A stretch of 64,000 nucleotides of DNA from Streptomyces spiroverticillatus (GCA_014650415.1 BMUX01000011.1:110052-174051), one strand, 5' to 3'; positions 15,851 through 24,506 are shown, counted from the stretch's first letter. The notes: generated from the letters alone by a model not told the origin. Made by a program: numbers and translations.

Positions 15851-15897
15851 CCGAAGCCCCGAACTCCGGTGCGTGGCGCGGGAGTTCGGGGCTTCGG
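15851..15897 (-). terminator. Terminator downstream of ndgR
   Basis: A perfect 17-bp stem (CCGAAGCCCCGAACTCC and its complement, 13-nt loop) 44 nt beyond the ndgR stop. It could also act as a second barrier for the tRNA unit from the other side. Confidence 0.7.
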
Positions 15898-15940
15898 CTG
15901 AAGTGACGTACGGACAAGGGGTGTTGGGAGGGGGCGGGCG

Positions 15941-16660
15941 TCAACTGCCCGAGCGGCGCAGGGACTCCGAGAGGCGGGCCGCCGCGTCGATGACCGCCTG
16001 GGCGTGCATCCGGCCCGGGTGACGGGTCAGGCGCTCGATCGGACCGGAGACCGAGACGGCCGCGACCACGCGGTTGGAGGGTCCGCGCACCGGGGCGGAG
16101 ACCGAGGCCACGCCCGGCTCGCGCTCGCCGATCGACTGGGCCCAGCCCCGGCGACGTACCCCGGAGAGGGCCGTGGCCGTGAAGCGGGCGCCCTGCAGGC
16201 CCCGGTGCAGGCGCTCCGGCTCCTCCCAGGCCATCAGGATCTGCGCGGAGGAACCGGCCTTCATGGTGAGCGTGGAGCCCACCGGGACCGTGTCCCGAAG
16301 TCCGGACAGCCGTTCCGCCGCGGCGACGCAGATGCGCATGTCGCCCTGGCGGCGGTAGAGCTGCGCGCTCTCGCCCGTCACGTCGCGCAGGTGGGTCAGT
16401 ACCGGTCCTGCGGTGGCCAGGAGGCGGTCCTCGCCGGCCGCCGCGGCCAGTTCGGAGAGCCGGGGGCCGAGAATGAAACGGCCCTGCATGTCCCGTGCCA
16501 CCAGCCGGTGGTGTTCCAAAGCCACGGCGAGCCTGTGTGCCGTGGGTCGTGCGAGCCCGGTGGCCGCGACCAACCCCGCGAGGGTGGCCGGACCGGACTC
16601 CAGGGCGCTCAGCACGAGCGCCGCCTTGTCGAGAACGCCGACGCCGCTAGAGTTGTCCAT
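15941..16660 (-). CDS. ndgR: IclR-family regulator NdgR
   Basis: A 239-residue IclR-type regulator: N-terminal winged HTH (VLDKAALVLSALESG, GLARPTAHRLAVAL) and a C-terminal effector domain (VPVGSTLTMKAGSSAQILMA, SVSAPVRGPSNRVVAAVSVS). NdgR (AreB in S. clavuligerus) controls leucine and other amino-acid genes and antibiotic production (literature knowledge). It is divergent from leuCD, matching its known position. The ATG at 16660 (MDNSSGVGVLDKA) is chosen by family resemblance; an in-frame start exists 7 codons upstream. The palindrome at 16693-16717 is its probable operator and may also autoregulate it. Confidence 0.93.
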   Translation of the reverse strand: MDNSSGVGVLDKAALVLSALESGPATLAGLVAATGLARPTAHRLAVALEHHRLVARDMQGRFILGPRLSELAAAAGEDRLLATAGPVLTHLRDVTGESAQLYRRQGDMRICVAAAERLSGLRDTVPVGSTLTMKAGSSAQILMAWEEPERLHRGLQGARFTATALSGVRRRGWAQSIGEREPGVASVSAPVRGPSNRVVAAVSVSGPIERLTRHPGRMHAQAVIDAAARLSESLRRSGS

Positions 16661-16692
16661 GCGTCGATACTCGCGTCTCACTCTGTGAAACG

Positions 16693-16717
16693 CAAGTTCA
16701 ATTTTCCAACGAACTTG
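16693..16717. promoter_or_regulatory. Palindromic operator between ndgR and leuC
   Basis: CAAGTTC and GAACTTG form a 7-bp inverted repeat with an 11-bp AT-rich centre. Its right arm overlaps the leuC -35 box. NdgR/AreB is known to bind the ndgR-leuC intergenic region, so this is the best candidate site; the assignment is inferred. Confidence 0.65.
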
Positions 16718-16743
16718 TCACGCTGTACCGGCGGCCGTACAAC
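16715..16743 (+). promoter_or_regulatory. leuC promoter
   Basis: TTGTCA (16715-16720), 17 nt, TACAAC (16738-16743). The predicted transcript starts ~16750, leaving an ~85-nt leader before leuC. I saw no leucine-rich leader peptide or attenuator. Confidence 0.65.
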
Positions 16744-16835
16744 GGCCCGCGGTCACCGCCCCGTACGGGGGGTCCGGGCGGGGTGAACCGACATCTCTAG
16801 TTGAGCCGGCAAAGCCGCCGGCCGGAGGGAAAGCG

Positions 16836-18260
16836 ATGGGTAGGACACTCGCGGAGAAGGTCTGGGACGACCATGTCGTCCGGCGTGCTGAAGGAGAGCC
16901 CGATCTCCTCTTCATCGACCTTCACCTGCTGCACGAGGTCACCAGCCCGCAGGCCTTCGACGGGCTGCGCAAGAACGGCCGCGAGGTACGGCGTATCGAC
17001 CTCACCATCGCCACCGAGGACCACAACACCCCGACCCTCGACATCGACAAGCCGATCGCGGACCCGGTCTCCCGGGTCCAGCTGGAGACGCTGCGCAAGA
17101 ACTGCGCCGAGTTCGGGGTCCGGCTGCACCCGCTGGGCGACGTCGAGCAGGGCGTCGTCCACGTGGTGGGACCGCAGCTGGGACTGACCCAGCCGGGCAC
17201 CACGGTGGTCTGCGGCGACTCGCACACCTCCACGCACGGCGCATTCGGCGCGCTGGCGTTCGGCATCGGCACCTCGCAGGTGGAACACGTGCTGGCCACC
17301 CAGACGCTGCCGCTGGCCCGCCCCAAGACGATGGCCATCACCATCGACGGCGAACTGCCCGCCGAAGTCACCGCCAAGGACCTGATCCTGGCGATCATCG
17401 CGAAGATCGGCACCGGCGGCGGTCAGGGCTACATCCTGGAGTACCGGGGCGCGGCCATCGAGAAGCTGTCGATGGAAGCCCGCATGACCATCTGCAACAT
17501 GTCGATCGAGGCCGGCGCCCGGGCGGGCATGATCGCCCCCGACGCCACCACCTTCGACTACCTGAAGGGCCGTGACCACGCGCCCCAGGGCGAGGACTGG
17601 GACGCCGCCGTGGCGTACTGGAAGACGCTCAAGTCCGACGAGGACGCGGTTTTCGACGCGGAGGTCGTCGTCGACGCCGCCTCGCTGGCCCCGTTCGTCA
17701 CCTGGGGCACCAACCCCGGCCAGGGCGCTCCGCTGTCGGCCAACGTCCCCGACCCGGCTTCGTACGAAGACGCTTCGGAGCGCAACGCCGCCGAAAAGGC
17801 CCTGGAATACATGGGGTTGACGGCCGGGCAGGCGCTGCGTGACATCAAGGTCGACACGGTCTTCGTGGGTTCCTGCACGAACGGCCGCATCGAGGACCTG
17901 CGCGCCGCCGCTTCCGTCGTCGAGGGCCGCTCGGTGGCCGACGGCGTCCGGATGCTGGTCGTCCCCGGTTCGGTGCGCGTCGCGCTCCAGGCCATGGACG
18001 AGGGCCTGGACAAGGTGTTCACCGCCGCCGGGGCCGAATGGCGGCACGCGGGCTGCTCGATGTGCCTGGGCATGAACCCCGACCAGCTGGCCCCCGGTGA
18101 GCGCTCCGCGTCCACCTCCAACCGCAACTTCGAGGGCCGGCAGGGCAAGGGCGGTCGTACGCACCTGGTGTCGCCGCAGGTGGCAGCCGCCACGGCCGTC
18201 CTCGGCCATCTGGCGTCGCCCGCCGACCTGACCGACGCAACCGCCCTCGTGGAGGCCTGA
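16836..18260 (+). CDS. leuC: 3-isopropylmalate dehydratase, large subunit
   Basis: A 474-residue aconitase-family [4Fe-4S] subunit. It shows DSHTSTHGAFGALAFGIGTS, the first cluster cysteine in FVGSCTNGR, and the pair CSMCLGMN. With LeuD it isomerises 2- to 3-isopropylmalate in leucine synthesis. GGAGGG lies 6-7 nt before the ATG. leuD begins 5 nt after its stop, so they form an operon. Confidence 0.98.
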   Translation: MGRTLAEKVWDDHVVRRAEGEPDLLFIDLHLLHEVTSPQAFDGLRKNGREVRRIDLTIATEDHNTPTLDIDKPIADPVSRVQLETLRKNCAEFGVRLHPLGDVEQGVVHVVGPQLGLTQPGTTVVCGDSHTSTHGAFGALAFGIGTSQVEHVLATQTLPLARPKTMAITIDGELPAEVTAKDLILAIIAKIGTGGGQGYILEYRGAAIEKLSMEARMTICNMSIEAGARAGMIAPDATTFDYLKGRDHAPQGEDWDAAVAYWKTLKSDEDAVFDAEVVVDAASLAPFVTWGTNPGQGAPLSANVPDPASYEDASERNAAEKALEYMGLTAGQALRDIKVDTVFVGSCTNGRIEDLRAAASVVEGRSVADGVRMLVVPGSVRVALQAMDEGLDKVFTAAGAEWRHAGCSMCLGMNPDQLAPGERSASTSNRNFEGRQGKGGRTHLVSPQVAAATAVLGHLASPADLTDATALVEA

Positions 18261-18265
18261 GAACC

Positions 18266-18859
18266 ATGGAAGCTTTCACCGCGCACACCGGCCGGGCCGT
18301 GCCCCTGCGCCGCTCCAACGTGGACACCGACCAGATCATCCCCGCCCACTGGCTCAAGAAGGTGACCAGGGACGGCTTCGAGGACGGGCTCTTCGAGGCC
18401 TGGCGCAAGGACCCGGAGTTCGTGCTCAACAAGCCGGAGCGCCAGGGTGCCTCCGTGCTGGTCGCCGGACCCGACTTCGGCACCGGTTCCAGCCGCGAGC
18501 ACGCCGTCTGGGCCCTCCAGAACTACGGTTTCAAGACAGTTGTCTCCTCCCGCTTCGCGGACATCTTCCGGGGCAATTCGCTCAAGAACGGCCTGCTCAC
18601 GGTGGTTCTGCCGCAGGAGACGGTGGACCGGCTGTGGTCGCTCGTCGAGGCCGACCCGGACGCCGAAATCACCGTTGATCTCCAGGACCGGCAGGTGCGG
18701 GCCCAGGGCATCACGGCCGACTTCGAGTTGGACGAGAACGCCCGCTGGCGCCTCCTCAACGGCCTGGACGACATCTCCATCACGCTCCAGAACGAGGACG
18801 CGATCGCGGCGTACGAATCCGGCCGCCCGGCCCACAAGCCGAGTACGATCCGCGCCTGA
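18266..18859 (+). CDS. leuD: 3-isopropylmalate dehydratase, small subunit
   Basis: A 197-residue swivel-domain subunit: VPLRRSNVDTDQIIPAHWL, GPDFGTGSSREHAVWAL and ADIFRGNSLKNGLL. It forms the heterodimeric isomerase with LeuC and is co-transcribed with it. ATG start just past the leuC stop codon. A UUCG-capped terminator follows 79 nt downstream. Confidence 0.98.
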   Translation: MEAFTAHTGRAVPLRRSNVDTDQIIPAHWLKKVTRDGFEDGLFEAWRKDPEFVLNKPERQGASVLVAGPDFGTGSSREHAVWALQNYGFKTVVSSRFADIFRGNSLKNGLLTVVLPQETVDRLWSLVEADPDAEITVDLQDRQVRAQGITADFELDENARWRLLNGLDDISITLQNEDAIAAYESGRPAHKPSTIRA

Positions 18860-18937
18860 TCCCCCGCCGGACCCTTCCGAGGGACTCGTTTCCGGGTCTC
18901 CCGTAGCCCGTTCGGCCTGAGATCCACGCCTCACTTT

Positions 18938-18971
18938 CGGCGCCCCCCGCCATTCGTGGCAGGGGGCGCCG
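18938..18971 (+). terminator. Terminator of leuCD
   Basis: A 15-bp stem with one C-A mismatch and a TTCG tetraloop; arms CGGCGCCCCCCGCCA and TGGCAGGGGGCGCCG. Confidence 0.85.
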
Positions 18972-19104
18972 AACTGTGTTCCGGGTCTCAACTGCGCTTG
19001 TGAGTACGGGAGTTGGGCAGTGGGTCAGAAGTGACTTGAGGGGCTGATGGAGCCTGGAATTCCGTTAGTTGCCCCCGGCGGAGGCGACAACTCGCCCCAG
19101 ATGG

Positions 19105-19119
19105 CACAATCGGTGCATG
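19105..19119 (+). promoter_or_regulatory. Possible -10 box and leaderless start
   Basis: CACAAT (19105-19110) lies 6 nt before the ATG of the next gene, the spacing expected if transcription begins at the start codon. No Shine-Dalgarno is present and no convincing -35 at 17 nt was seen. Confidence 0.4.
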
Positions 19120-19344
19120 GAACGAGACAGCCAACTCAAGCTGTACGAGGCGGTCGCGGACCAACTGAAAGAAGCACACACGCGGGTGCGTGCACTGCAA
19201 GTCCCGGAGGGCGTACGGATGGCGCTGAACCGGAAGCTGCTGGTCATATCGGCCGCGGCGAAACACGATCTCGCGACTGCCGACCGGCGTCTGAGCAGGT
19301 TCCTGATGGACCTCGACGAAGGCCGATTCCCCGAAGTCGACTAG
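19117..19344 (+). CDS. Small conserved hypothetical protein
   Basis: A 75-residue, probably helical cytoplasmic protein (LYEAVADQLKEAHTRVRALQ, LLVISAAAKHDLATADRRL). No known motif, signal peptide or membrane segment is recognised. It occupies the position between leuD and hupS where Streptomyces genomes carry a small hypothetical gene (synteny from memory). The ATG at 19117 is chosen because it follows the CACAAT box directly, suggesting a leaderless message; a further in-frame start 16 codons upstream gives an unconvincing N-terminus. Confidence 0.75.
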   Translation: MERDSQLKLYEAVADQLKEAHTRVRALQVPEGVRMALNRKLLVISAAAKHDLATADRRLSRFLMDLDEGRFPEVD

Positions 19345-19426
19345 CAACTGGGGCTTCGGAACTCCTCTGAGGACTCCCGTAAGACCTACAACGTTGCGGC
19401 ACTAGGGTGATTAGCCCGTTTCGTGT

Positions 19427-19455
19427 TTGATTTGCGGTATATATCTGCCTAACGT
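19427..19455 (+). promoter_or_regulatory. hupS promoter
   Basis: TTGATT (19427-19432), 17 nt, TAACGT (19450-19455) in an AT-rich patch. The predicted leader is ~45 nt, with GAAGGGGAAG before the start codon. Confidence 0.55.
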
Positions 19456-19505
19456 GCGAATAAGCCTGGACATTTCGTTCCGGCAATGTCTCCGAAGGGG
19501 AAGAC

Positions 19506-20189
19506 GTGAACAAGGCCCAGCTCGTAGAAGCGATTGCCGACAAGGTCGGCGGCCGTCAGCAGGCCGCTGACGCCGTGGACGCCGTCCTGGACGCGATCGT
19601 CCGCGCCGTCGTCGCCGGCGACCGCGTCTCGGTCACCGGTTTCGGCTCGTTCGAGAAGGTGGACCGTCCGGCCCGTTACGCCCGCAACCCGCAGACGGGT
19701 GAGCGCGTCCGGGTCAAGAAGACGTCCGTGCCGCGCTTCCGCGCCGGTCAGGGCTTCAAGGACCTCGTCGCGGGCTCGAAGAAGCTCCCGAAGAACGACG
19801 TGGCCGTGAAGAAGGCGCCCAAGGGCAGCCTGTCGGGCGGTTCTTCCACCCGTACGACCGCCAAGGCCGCGGCCAAGAAGGCCACCGCCAAGAAGGCGAC
19901 CGCGACGAAGAAGACCACCGCCGCGAAGAAGACCACCGCGACGGCCGCCAAGAAGGCGACGGCGACGGCGAAGAAGACCACGGCGAAGAAGGCCACCGCG
20001 ACCGCCAAGAAGGCGACCGCCACGGCGAAGAAGGCCGCTCCGGCCAAGAAGGCCACGGCGACCACCGCCAAGAAGGCCGTCGCCAAGAAGACCGCCCCGG
20101 CGAAGAAGGCCACCGCCAAGAAGGCCCCGGCCAAGAAGACCACGGCGCGCAAGACCACCGCGAAGAAGACCACCGCCAAGAAGAAGTAG
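19506..20189 (+). CDS. hupS: HU-family nucleoid protein with histone-like Lys/Ala tail
   Basis: 227 residues. Residues 1-90 form an HU fold (MNKAQLVEAIADKVGG, TGFGSFEKVDRPARYARNP with the DNA-arm RNPQTG). The last ~120 residues are almost only Lys, Ala and Thr in KKATA/KKTTA repeats, resembling a histone H1 tail. In Streptomyces the dual-domain HupS compacts spore nucleoids (literature knowledge). GTG start at 19506, with GAAGGGGAAG just upstream. It is monocistronic, with its own promoter and terminator. Confidence 0.96.
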   Translation: MNKAQLVEAIADKVGGRQQAADAVDAVLDAIVRAVVAGDRVSVTGFGSFEKVDRPARYARNPQTGERVRVKKTSVPRFRAGQGFKDLVAGSKKLPKNDVAVKKAPKGSLSGGSSTRTTAKAAAKKATAKKATATKKTTAAKKTTATAAKKATATAKKTTAKKATATAKKATATAKKAAPAKKATATTAKKAVAKKTAPAKKATAKKAPAKKTTARKTTAKKTTAKKK

Positions 20190-20216
20190 TTCTGGGCGAC
20201 GCGGTACTCACACGCC

Positions 20217-20256
20217 GGGCCGGGCTCCCTCCGGGGAGCCCGGCCCGCGGTGTTTT
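20217..20256 (+). terminator. Terminator of hupS
   Basis: A 13-bp perfect stem (GGGCCGGGCTCCC / GGGAGCCCGGCCC, loop TCCG) followed by GCGGTGTTTTT, a classical U-tailed terminator. Confidence 0.92.
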
Positions 20257-20327
20257 TCGGCAGGTGTACGTGCGAGAGGCCCGGCCCCTCGCGCCACAGG
20301 GGCCTCGTCCGGCCCCAGGAGCCCCGC

Positions 20328-20558
20328 TCAGAAGGTCTGGAGGGTCACCAGGGTGATCCGGGAGGGCGAGCCCGCGCCGGACGCCCCACCGGCCGTCTGG
20401 CCGTCCGCCGTCTCGATGCGCACGCGCTGACCGGCGCGCAGCAGCCGCAGCCCGCCCGCGTCGAAGGCCGCCGCGTCGAAGGGCACCGGAGTGCCGTCGT
20501 CGAGCAGCACACTGCCGCTGCGGGTCTCGGGGTCGTACGTGTACGCGGTCGCCTGCAT
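20328..20558 (-). CDS. Small hypothetical protein
   Basis: A 76-residue protein, predicted mainly beta (TAYTYDPETRSGSVLLDDG, LRLLRAGQRVRIET, SRITLVTLQTF). The layout resembles a small OB/cold-shock-like barrel: an inserted D-D-G turn, then a residue run ending in a short beta strand. I do not recognise a named family. ATG at 20558. It lies 10 nt downstream of the cofC stop on the same strand, so it is probably its operon partner. Confidence 0.75.
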   Translation of the reverse strand: MQATAYTYDPETRSGSVLLDDGTPVPFDAAAFDAGGLRLLRAGQRVRIETADGQTAGGASGAGSPSRITLVTLQTF

Positions 20559-20568
20559 GCCGGAAAGC

Positions 20569-21246
20569 CTAGGGCCTGTCCGGCGAGATGAGGGCGGAAG
20601 CCTCGGCGAAGGCGGGGGAGAGGGCGGCCGTGTGCGGGCCCACCCCCAGGGCGAACGCGGTGCGCAGATCGTCGCCCGTATCCACGTCCTGACGTACGGA
20701 ATCCACCAATTCGAGCAGCAGTTCCTCCGCACCCGAAATCATGTGCCGGATACGGGAGGGTCCCCCGAACGAGGGCCGGAATTCCACTTCTGGCGCAGTG
20801 GAAAGGAATGTAGTTCCGATTCCTGCGGCGTCGGTCAGAAATGCGCGCGGAAATTCCGTCGCCCGATTGAGCACGCGCAGCAATTCGGATGGACGCAGCG
20901 CGGGCAGGTCCGCGTTGAGGGCGGCGACGAAAGCACCGGGGCGGCGGGACCGTACCGTACGCACTCCGTGTGCGAGCGCCGCGTTGAGACCGGCGGCGGG
21001 GGAGTCCGGGACGGTCCGGGCGCCCAACTCGGCGAGCGCGGCGGACGCCACCGGGTCGTCCGTGACGACCACCACATCGCGGACCGCCTCACAGGCCAGC
21101 GCGGCGGCCACGGTGTCCTGCGCGAACGCCAGCGCGAGGCCCGGCCGCAGCACCTCTCCGGCGGCGGGCAGGAGCCTGCTCTTCGCCCGTGCCAAGGGCT
21201 TCAGCGGCACCACCAGGGACCAGCGGGGGGTCCGGGACGCGTTCAA
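20569..21246 (-). CDS. cofC: 2-phospho-L-lactate / phosphoenolpyruvate guanylyltransferase (F420 biosynthesis)
   Basis: ~225 residues, nucleotidyltransferase (Rossmann) fold. It starts WSLVVPLKPLARAKSRL and continues VVVVTDDPVA, LNADLPALRPSELLRVL, DAAGIGTTFLSTAP and FGGPSRIRHM, the CofC/FbiD signature pattern. It transfers GMP to phosphoenolpyruvate or 2-phospholactate in coenzyme F420 synthesis. The start is uncertain: TTG at 21246 is used because the conserved N-terminus begins there and GAAAGG lies upstream. Divergent from plsC. Confidence 0.88.
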   Translation of the reverse strand: MNASRTPRWSLVVPLKPLARAKSRLLPAAGEVLRPGLALAFAQDTVAAALACEAVRDVVVVTDDPVASAALAELGARTVPDSPAAGLNAALAHGVRTVRSRRPGAFVAALNADLPALRPSELLRVLNRATEFPRAFLTDAAGIGTTFLSTAPEVEFRPSFGGPSRIRHMISGAEELLLELVDSVRQDVDTGDDLRTAFALGVGPHTAALSPAFAEASALISPDRP

Positions 21247-21474
21247 GGGGGAGGGCCTTTCGTCCGGTGCCCTGCCGGGCGGCGCGAGGGTTCGGGGAGG
21301 CGGACGGGCCCATTGTCGCCCCAGCACCTCCCCGGCCAGGAGGCCCGGTCCCCGGACCGGGGCGTACGGTGTTCTCGACAGACGAGGGACCCGGGGCGAC
21401 ACTTGTCCGCCTGAACCAGGCGCACAAGTGCACACGGGGTGCAGTGGCCAGGGTCCTAGAGGAAGGTGTCCCGA

Positions 21475-22251
21475 GTGTCCCGCCGCAGAATCGGCTTCTG
21501 GTACCGCCTGGCCGCGGTCATCGCCAAACCCCCGCTGCTTGTGCTCTTCAAGCGGGACTGGCGCGGAATGGAGCACATTCCGGCGGACGGCGGCTTCATC
21601 ACCGCCGTGAACCACAACTCCTACGTGGACCCCCTGTCGTACGCGCACTGGCAGTACAACACCGGCCGCGTACCGCGCTTCCTGGCCAAGGCGGGGCTCT
21701 TCAAGACCCCGTTCGTCGGCATGATGCTGCGCGGCACCGGCCAGATCCCGGTCTACCGGGAGACCACCGACGCGATGAACGCCTTCCGGGCCGCCATCGA
21801 CGCCATCGAGCGCGGCGAGTGCGTGGCCTTCTACCCGGAGGGCACCCTCACCCGCGACCCCGACATGTGGCCGATGGCCGGCAAGACCGGCGCCGCCCGC
21901 GTGGCACTCCAGACCAAGGTGCCCGTGATCCCGGTCGCCCAGTGGGGCGCCAACCTCGCGATGCCGCCGTACGCCAAGGGCAAGAAGACGCACTTCTTCC
22001 CGCGCAAGACCCTCCAGGTGCTGGCCGGACCGCCGGTGGACCTGGAGCGGTTCTACGACAAGGAACCCACGCCGGACGTGCTCCGCGAGGCGACCGAGGC
22101 CATCATGGCCGCCATCACCGAACTCCTCGCGGAGGTACGGCAGGAGCCGGTGCCCGCCGAGGTGTACGACCACCGCAAGGCACGGGCCGAGCAGCGTCGC
22201 AAGGCCAACGAGAAGAAGAAGCAGCAGCAGTCGGGGGAGAACACCAAGTGA
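21475..22251 (+). CDS. 1-acyl-glycerol-3-phosphate acyltransferase (PlsC-like)
   Basis: 258 residues. The catalytic HX4D is in AVNHNSYVDPLSY and the phosphate-binding motif is FYPEGTLTRD. It esterifies lysophosphatidic acid at the membrane. The C-terminus is a charged Lys/Glu/Gln tail (EKKKQQQSGE). The GTG at 21475 has GGAAGG 8 nt upstream; another GTG three codons earlier lacks that spacing. It overlaps gpsA by 4 nt (GTGA), placing glycerol-3-phosphate synthesis and its acylation in one operon. Confidence 0.9.
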   Translation: MSRRRIGFWYRLAAVIAKPPLLVLFKRDWRGMEHIPADGGFITAVNHNSYVDPLSYAHWQYNTGRVPRFLAKAGLFKTPFVGMMLRGTGQIPVYRETTDAMNAFRAAIDAIERGECVAFYPEGTLTRDPDMWPMAGKTGAARVALQTKVPVIPVAQWGANLAMPPYAKGKKTHFFPRKTLQVLAGPPVDLERFYDKEPTPDVLREATEAIMAAITELLAEVRQEPVPAEVYDHRKARAEQRRKANEKKKQQQSGENTK

Positions 22252-23246
22252 CACGGGTCGCCGTCTTCGGCAACGGCTCCTGGGGGACCGCCTTCGGCAT
22301 GGTGCTCGCCGACGCGGGCTGCGAGGTGTCCCTGTGGGGCCGCAACGCGGAGCGCGCGGACGTCATCAACGCCACGCGCACCAACCCCGACTACCTGCCC
22401 GGCGTGCAGCTCCCGGACGGCATCACCGCAACCGCCAACGCCGCCGAGGCCGCCTCGGGCGCGGACTTCGCGGTGCTGTGCATCCCCTCGCAGACGCTCC
22501 GGGAGAACCTGAGCGGCTGGAAGGACCTCCTGCCGGCCGACTCCGTCCTCGTATCGCTGATGAAGGGCGTCGAGCTCGGCACCGCCAAGCGCATGAGCGA
22601 GGTGATCGCCGAGGTCGCGAAGGTGCCCGAAGAGCGGGTCGCCGTGCTCAGCGGGCCCAACCTCTCCAAGGAGATCGCCGCCCGGCACCCCGCCGCCGCC
22701 GTGGTCGCCTGCCGCGACGAGGACGCGGCGGTGCGGTTCCAGGCCGCCTGCCACACCCCGTACTTCCGCCCGTACACCACCACCGACGTGGTCGGCGTGG
22801 AGCTGGGCGGCGCGGTCAAGAACGTCATCGCGCTGGCCGTCGGCATCACCAACGGCATGGGCATGGGCGACAACACCAAGGCCTCCCTCATCACCCGCGG
22901 CCTCGCCGAGACCACCCGGCTCGGCCTCGCGATGGGCGCCGACGCGCACACCTTCGCCGGGCTCGCGGGCATGGGCGACCTGGTCGCCACCTGCTCCTCG
23001 CCGCTGTCGCGCAACAACACCTTCGGCACCAACCTGGGGCGCGGCATGACGCTCCAGGAGGCCGTCGCCGCCACCAAGCAGACCGCCGAGGGCGTCAAGT
23101 CCTGCGAGTCCGTACTGGATCTGGCGACCCGGCACGGCGTCGAGATGCCGATCACCGAGACGGTGGTGAGCATCGTCCACGAGGGCAAGCCGCCGCTGGT
23201 CGCGGTGAAGGAGCTGATGTCGCGCAGCGCCAAGCCGGAACGCTGA
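22248..23246 (+). CDS. gpsA: Glycerol-3-phosphate dehydrogenase [NAD(P)+]
   Basis: 332 residues. The Rossmann motif is VAVFGNGSWGTAFG; VLSGPNLSKEIA, the catalytic lysine region ELGGAVKNVIALAVG, and AGMGDLVATCSSPLSRN follow. It makes sn-glycerol-3-phosphate from dihydroxyacetone phosphate for phospholipids. GTG start overlapping the plsC-like stop, with GGGGGAG 9-10 nt upstream. ddl follows 58 nt later on the same strand. Confidence 0.97.
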   Translation: MTRVAVFGNGSWGTAFGMVLADAGCEVSLWGRNAERADVINATRTNPDYLPGVQLPDGITATANAAEAASGADFAVLCIPSQTLRENLSGWKDLLPADSVLVSLMKGVELGTAKRMSEVIAEVAKVPEERVAVLSGPNLSKEIAARHPAAAVVACRDEDAAVRFQAACHTPYFRPYTTTDVVGVELGGAVKNVIALAVGITNGMGMGDNTKASLITRGLAETTRLGLAMGADAHTFAGLAGMGDLVATCSSPLSRNNTFGTNLGRGMTLQEAVAATKQTAEGVKSCESVLDLATRHGVEMPITETVVSIVHEGKPPLVAVKELMSRSAKPER

Positions 23247-23304
23247 GTTCCACGCGGCGTCCGCCAGGGGTGCGCGGGGGCACCTCGGGTACCCTCAAGC
23301 CGAT

Positions 23305-24462
23305 ATGAGCAGCGAGAACCTCCCCCAGAGCCCTGACCAGGAGCCCCGCAAGCCGCGTGTGGCCGTCGTCTTCGGCGGTCGCAGCTCCGAGCACGGCATC
23401 TCGGTCGTCACGGCCGGCGCCGTCATGCGGGCCATCGACCGCGAGAAGTACGACGTGCTGCCGATCGGCATCACCCTGGACGGGCGTTGGGTGCTGGCCG
23501 CCGACGAACCCGACCGGATGGCGATCACCGACCGCAAGGTCCCCAACGTCGAGCAGCTCACCGACGCCTCCGAGGCGTCCGTGGTGCTGTCCGTCGACCC
23601 GGCCAACCGCGAGGTCGTCTACAGCGAGCCGGGCTCCGTGCCCAAGGCGCTCGGCGAGGTCGACGTCGTCTTCCCGGTCCTGCACGGTCCGTACGGAGAA
23701 GACGGCACCCTCCAGGGTCTGCTGGAGCTCTCCGGCGTCCCGTACGTCGGCTCGGGCGTTCTCTCCTCGGCCGTCGGCCAGGACAAGGAGTACATGAAGC
23801 GGGTCTTCGTCTCCTTCGGGCTGCCGGTCGGCCCGTACGAGGTGATCCGCCCCCGCGAGTGGGCCGCCGACCCCTCGGCCGCCCGCAAGCGGATCGTGGA
23901 CTTCGCCGGGGAGCACGGCTGGCCGCTCTTCGTGAAGCCCGCGCGCGGTGGTTCCTCGATGGGCATCACCAAGGTGAACGACCTCTCCGGTCTTGACGAG
24001 GCGATCGAGGAGGCGCAGCGCCACGACCCGAAGGTGCTGGTCGAGTCGCTGCTCACCGGGCGCGAGATCGAGTGCGGGGTGCTGGAGTTCGAGGACGGGC
24101 CGCGGGCGAGCGTGCCCGCCGAGATCCCGCCGGTCTCCGCGCACGACTTCTACGACTTCGAGGCCAAGTACATCGACTCGGCGGCCGGAATCGTCCCCGC
24201 ACCGCTGACGCCCGAGCAGACCGCCGAACTCCAGCGGCTCGCGGTCGCGGCGTTCGACGCGGCGTCCTGCGAGGGCCTGGTCCGGGCGGACTTCTTCCTC
24301 CAGGACAACGGCGAGTTCGTGATCAACGAGATCAACACGATGCCGGGCTTCACGCCGATCTCCATGTACCCGCGCATGTGGCAGGAGACCGGCGTCTCCT
24401 ACCCGGAGCTGGTCGACCTGCTGATCCAGGCGGCGCTGCGCCGCTCGACCGGCCTGCGCTGA
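23305..24462 (+). CDS. ddlA: D-alanine--D-alanine ligase
   Basis: A 385-residue ATP-grasp ligase. N-terminal VVFGGRSSEHGISV, then FPVLHGPYGEDGTLQG, FVKPARGGSSMGITKV and the C-terminal NEINTMPGFTPISMYP. It makes the D-Ala-D-Ala terminus of peptidoglycan precursors. The ATG at 23305 has no strong ribosome site and may be read from a short leader. The gene ends in a strong bidirectional hairpin. Confidence 0.97.
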   Translation: MSSENLPQSPDQEPRKPRVAVVFGGRSSEHGISVVTAGAVMRAIDREKYDVLPIGITLDGRWVLAADEPDRMAITDRKVPNVEQLTDASEASVVLSVDPANREVVYSEPGSVPKALGEVDVVFPVLHGPYGEDGTLQGLLELSGVPYVGSGVLSSAVGQDKEYMKRVFVSFGLPVGPYEVIRPREWAADPSAARKRIVDFAGEHGWPLFVKPARGGSSMGITKVNDLSGLDEAIEEAQRHDPKVLVESLLTGREIECGVLEFEDGPRASVPAEIPPVSAHDFYDFEAKYIDSAAGIVPAPLTPEQTAELQRLAVAAFDAASCEGLVRADFFLQDNGEFVINEINTMPGFTPISMYPRMWQETGVSYPELVDLLIQAALRRSTGLR

Positions 24463-24478
24463 ACCCTTCGGTGACACG

Positions 24479-24506
24479 GGCCGGTCCGCCCCGGGGCGGA
24501 CCGGCT
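24479..24506. terminator. Bidirectional terminator between ddlA and the DUF3515 gene
   Basis: A perfect 24-bp palindrome with arms CCGGTCCGCCCC and GGGGCGGACCGG at 24481-24504, extended by one or two pairs. It reaches the stop codon of the convergent lipoprotein gene and serves both. Confidence 0.8.

Noticed and set aside
16744..16835. Leucine leader-peptide attenuator before leuC
   Set aside because: No short frame with Leu-codon runs and no competing hairpins in the leader; control by NdgR is more plausible.
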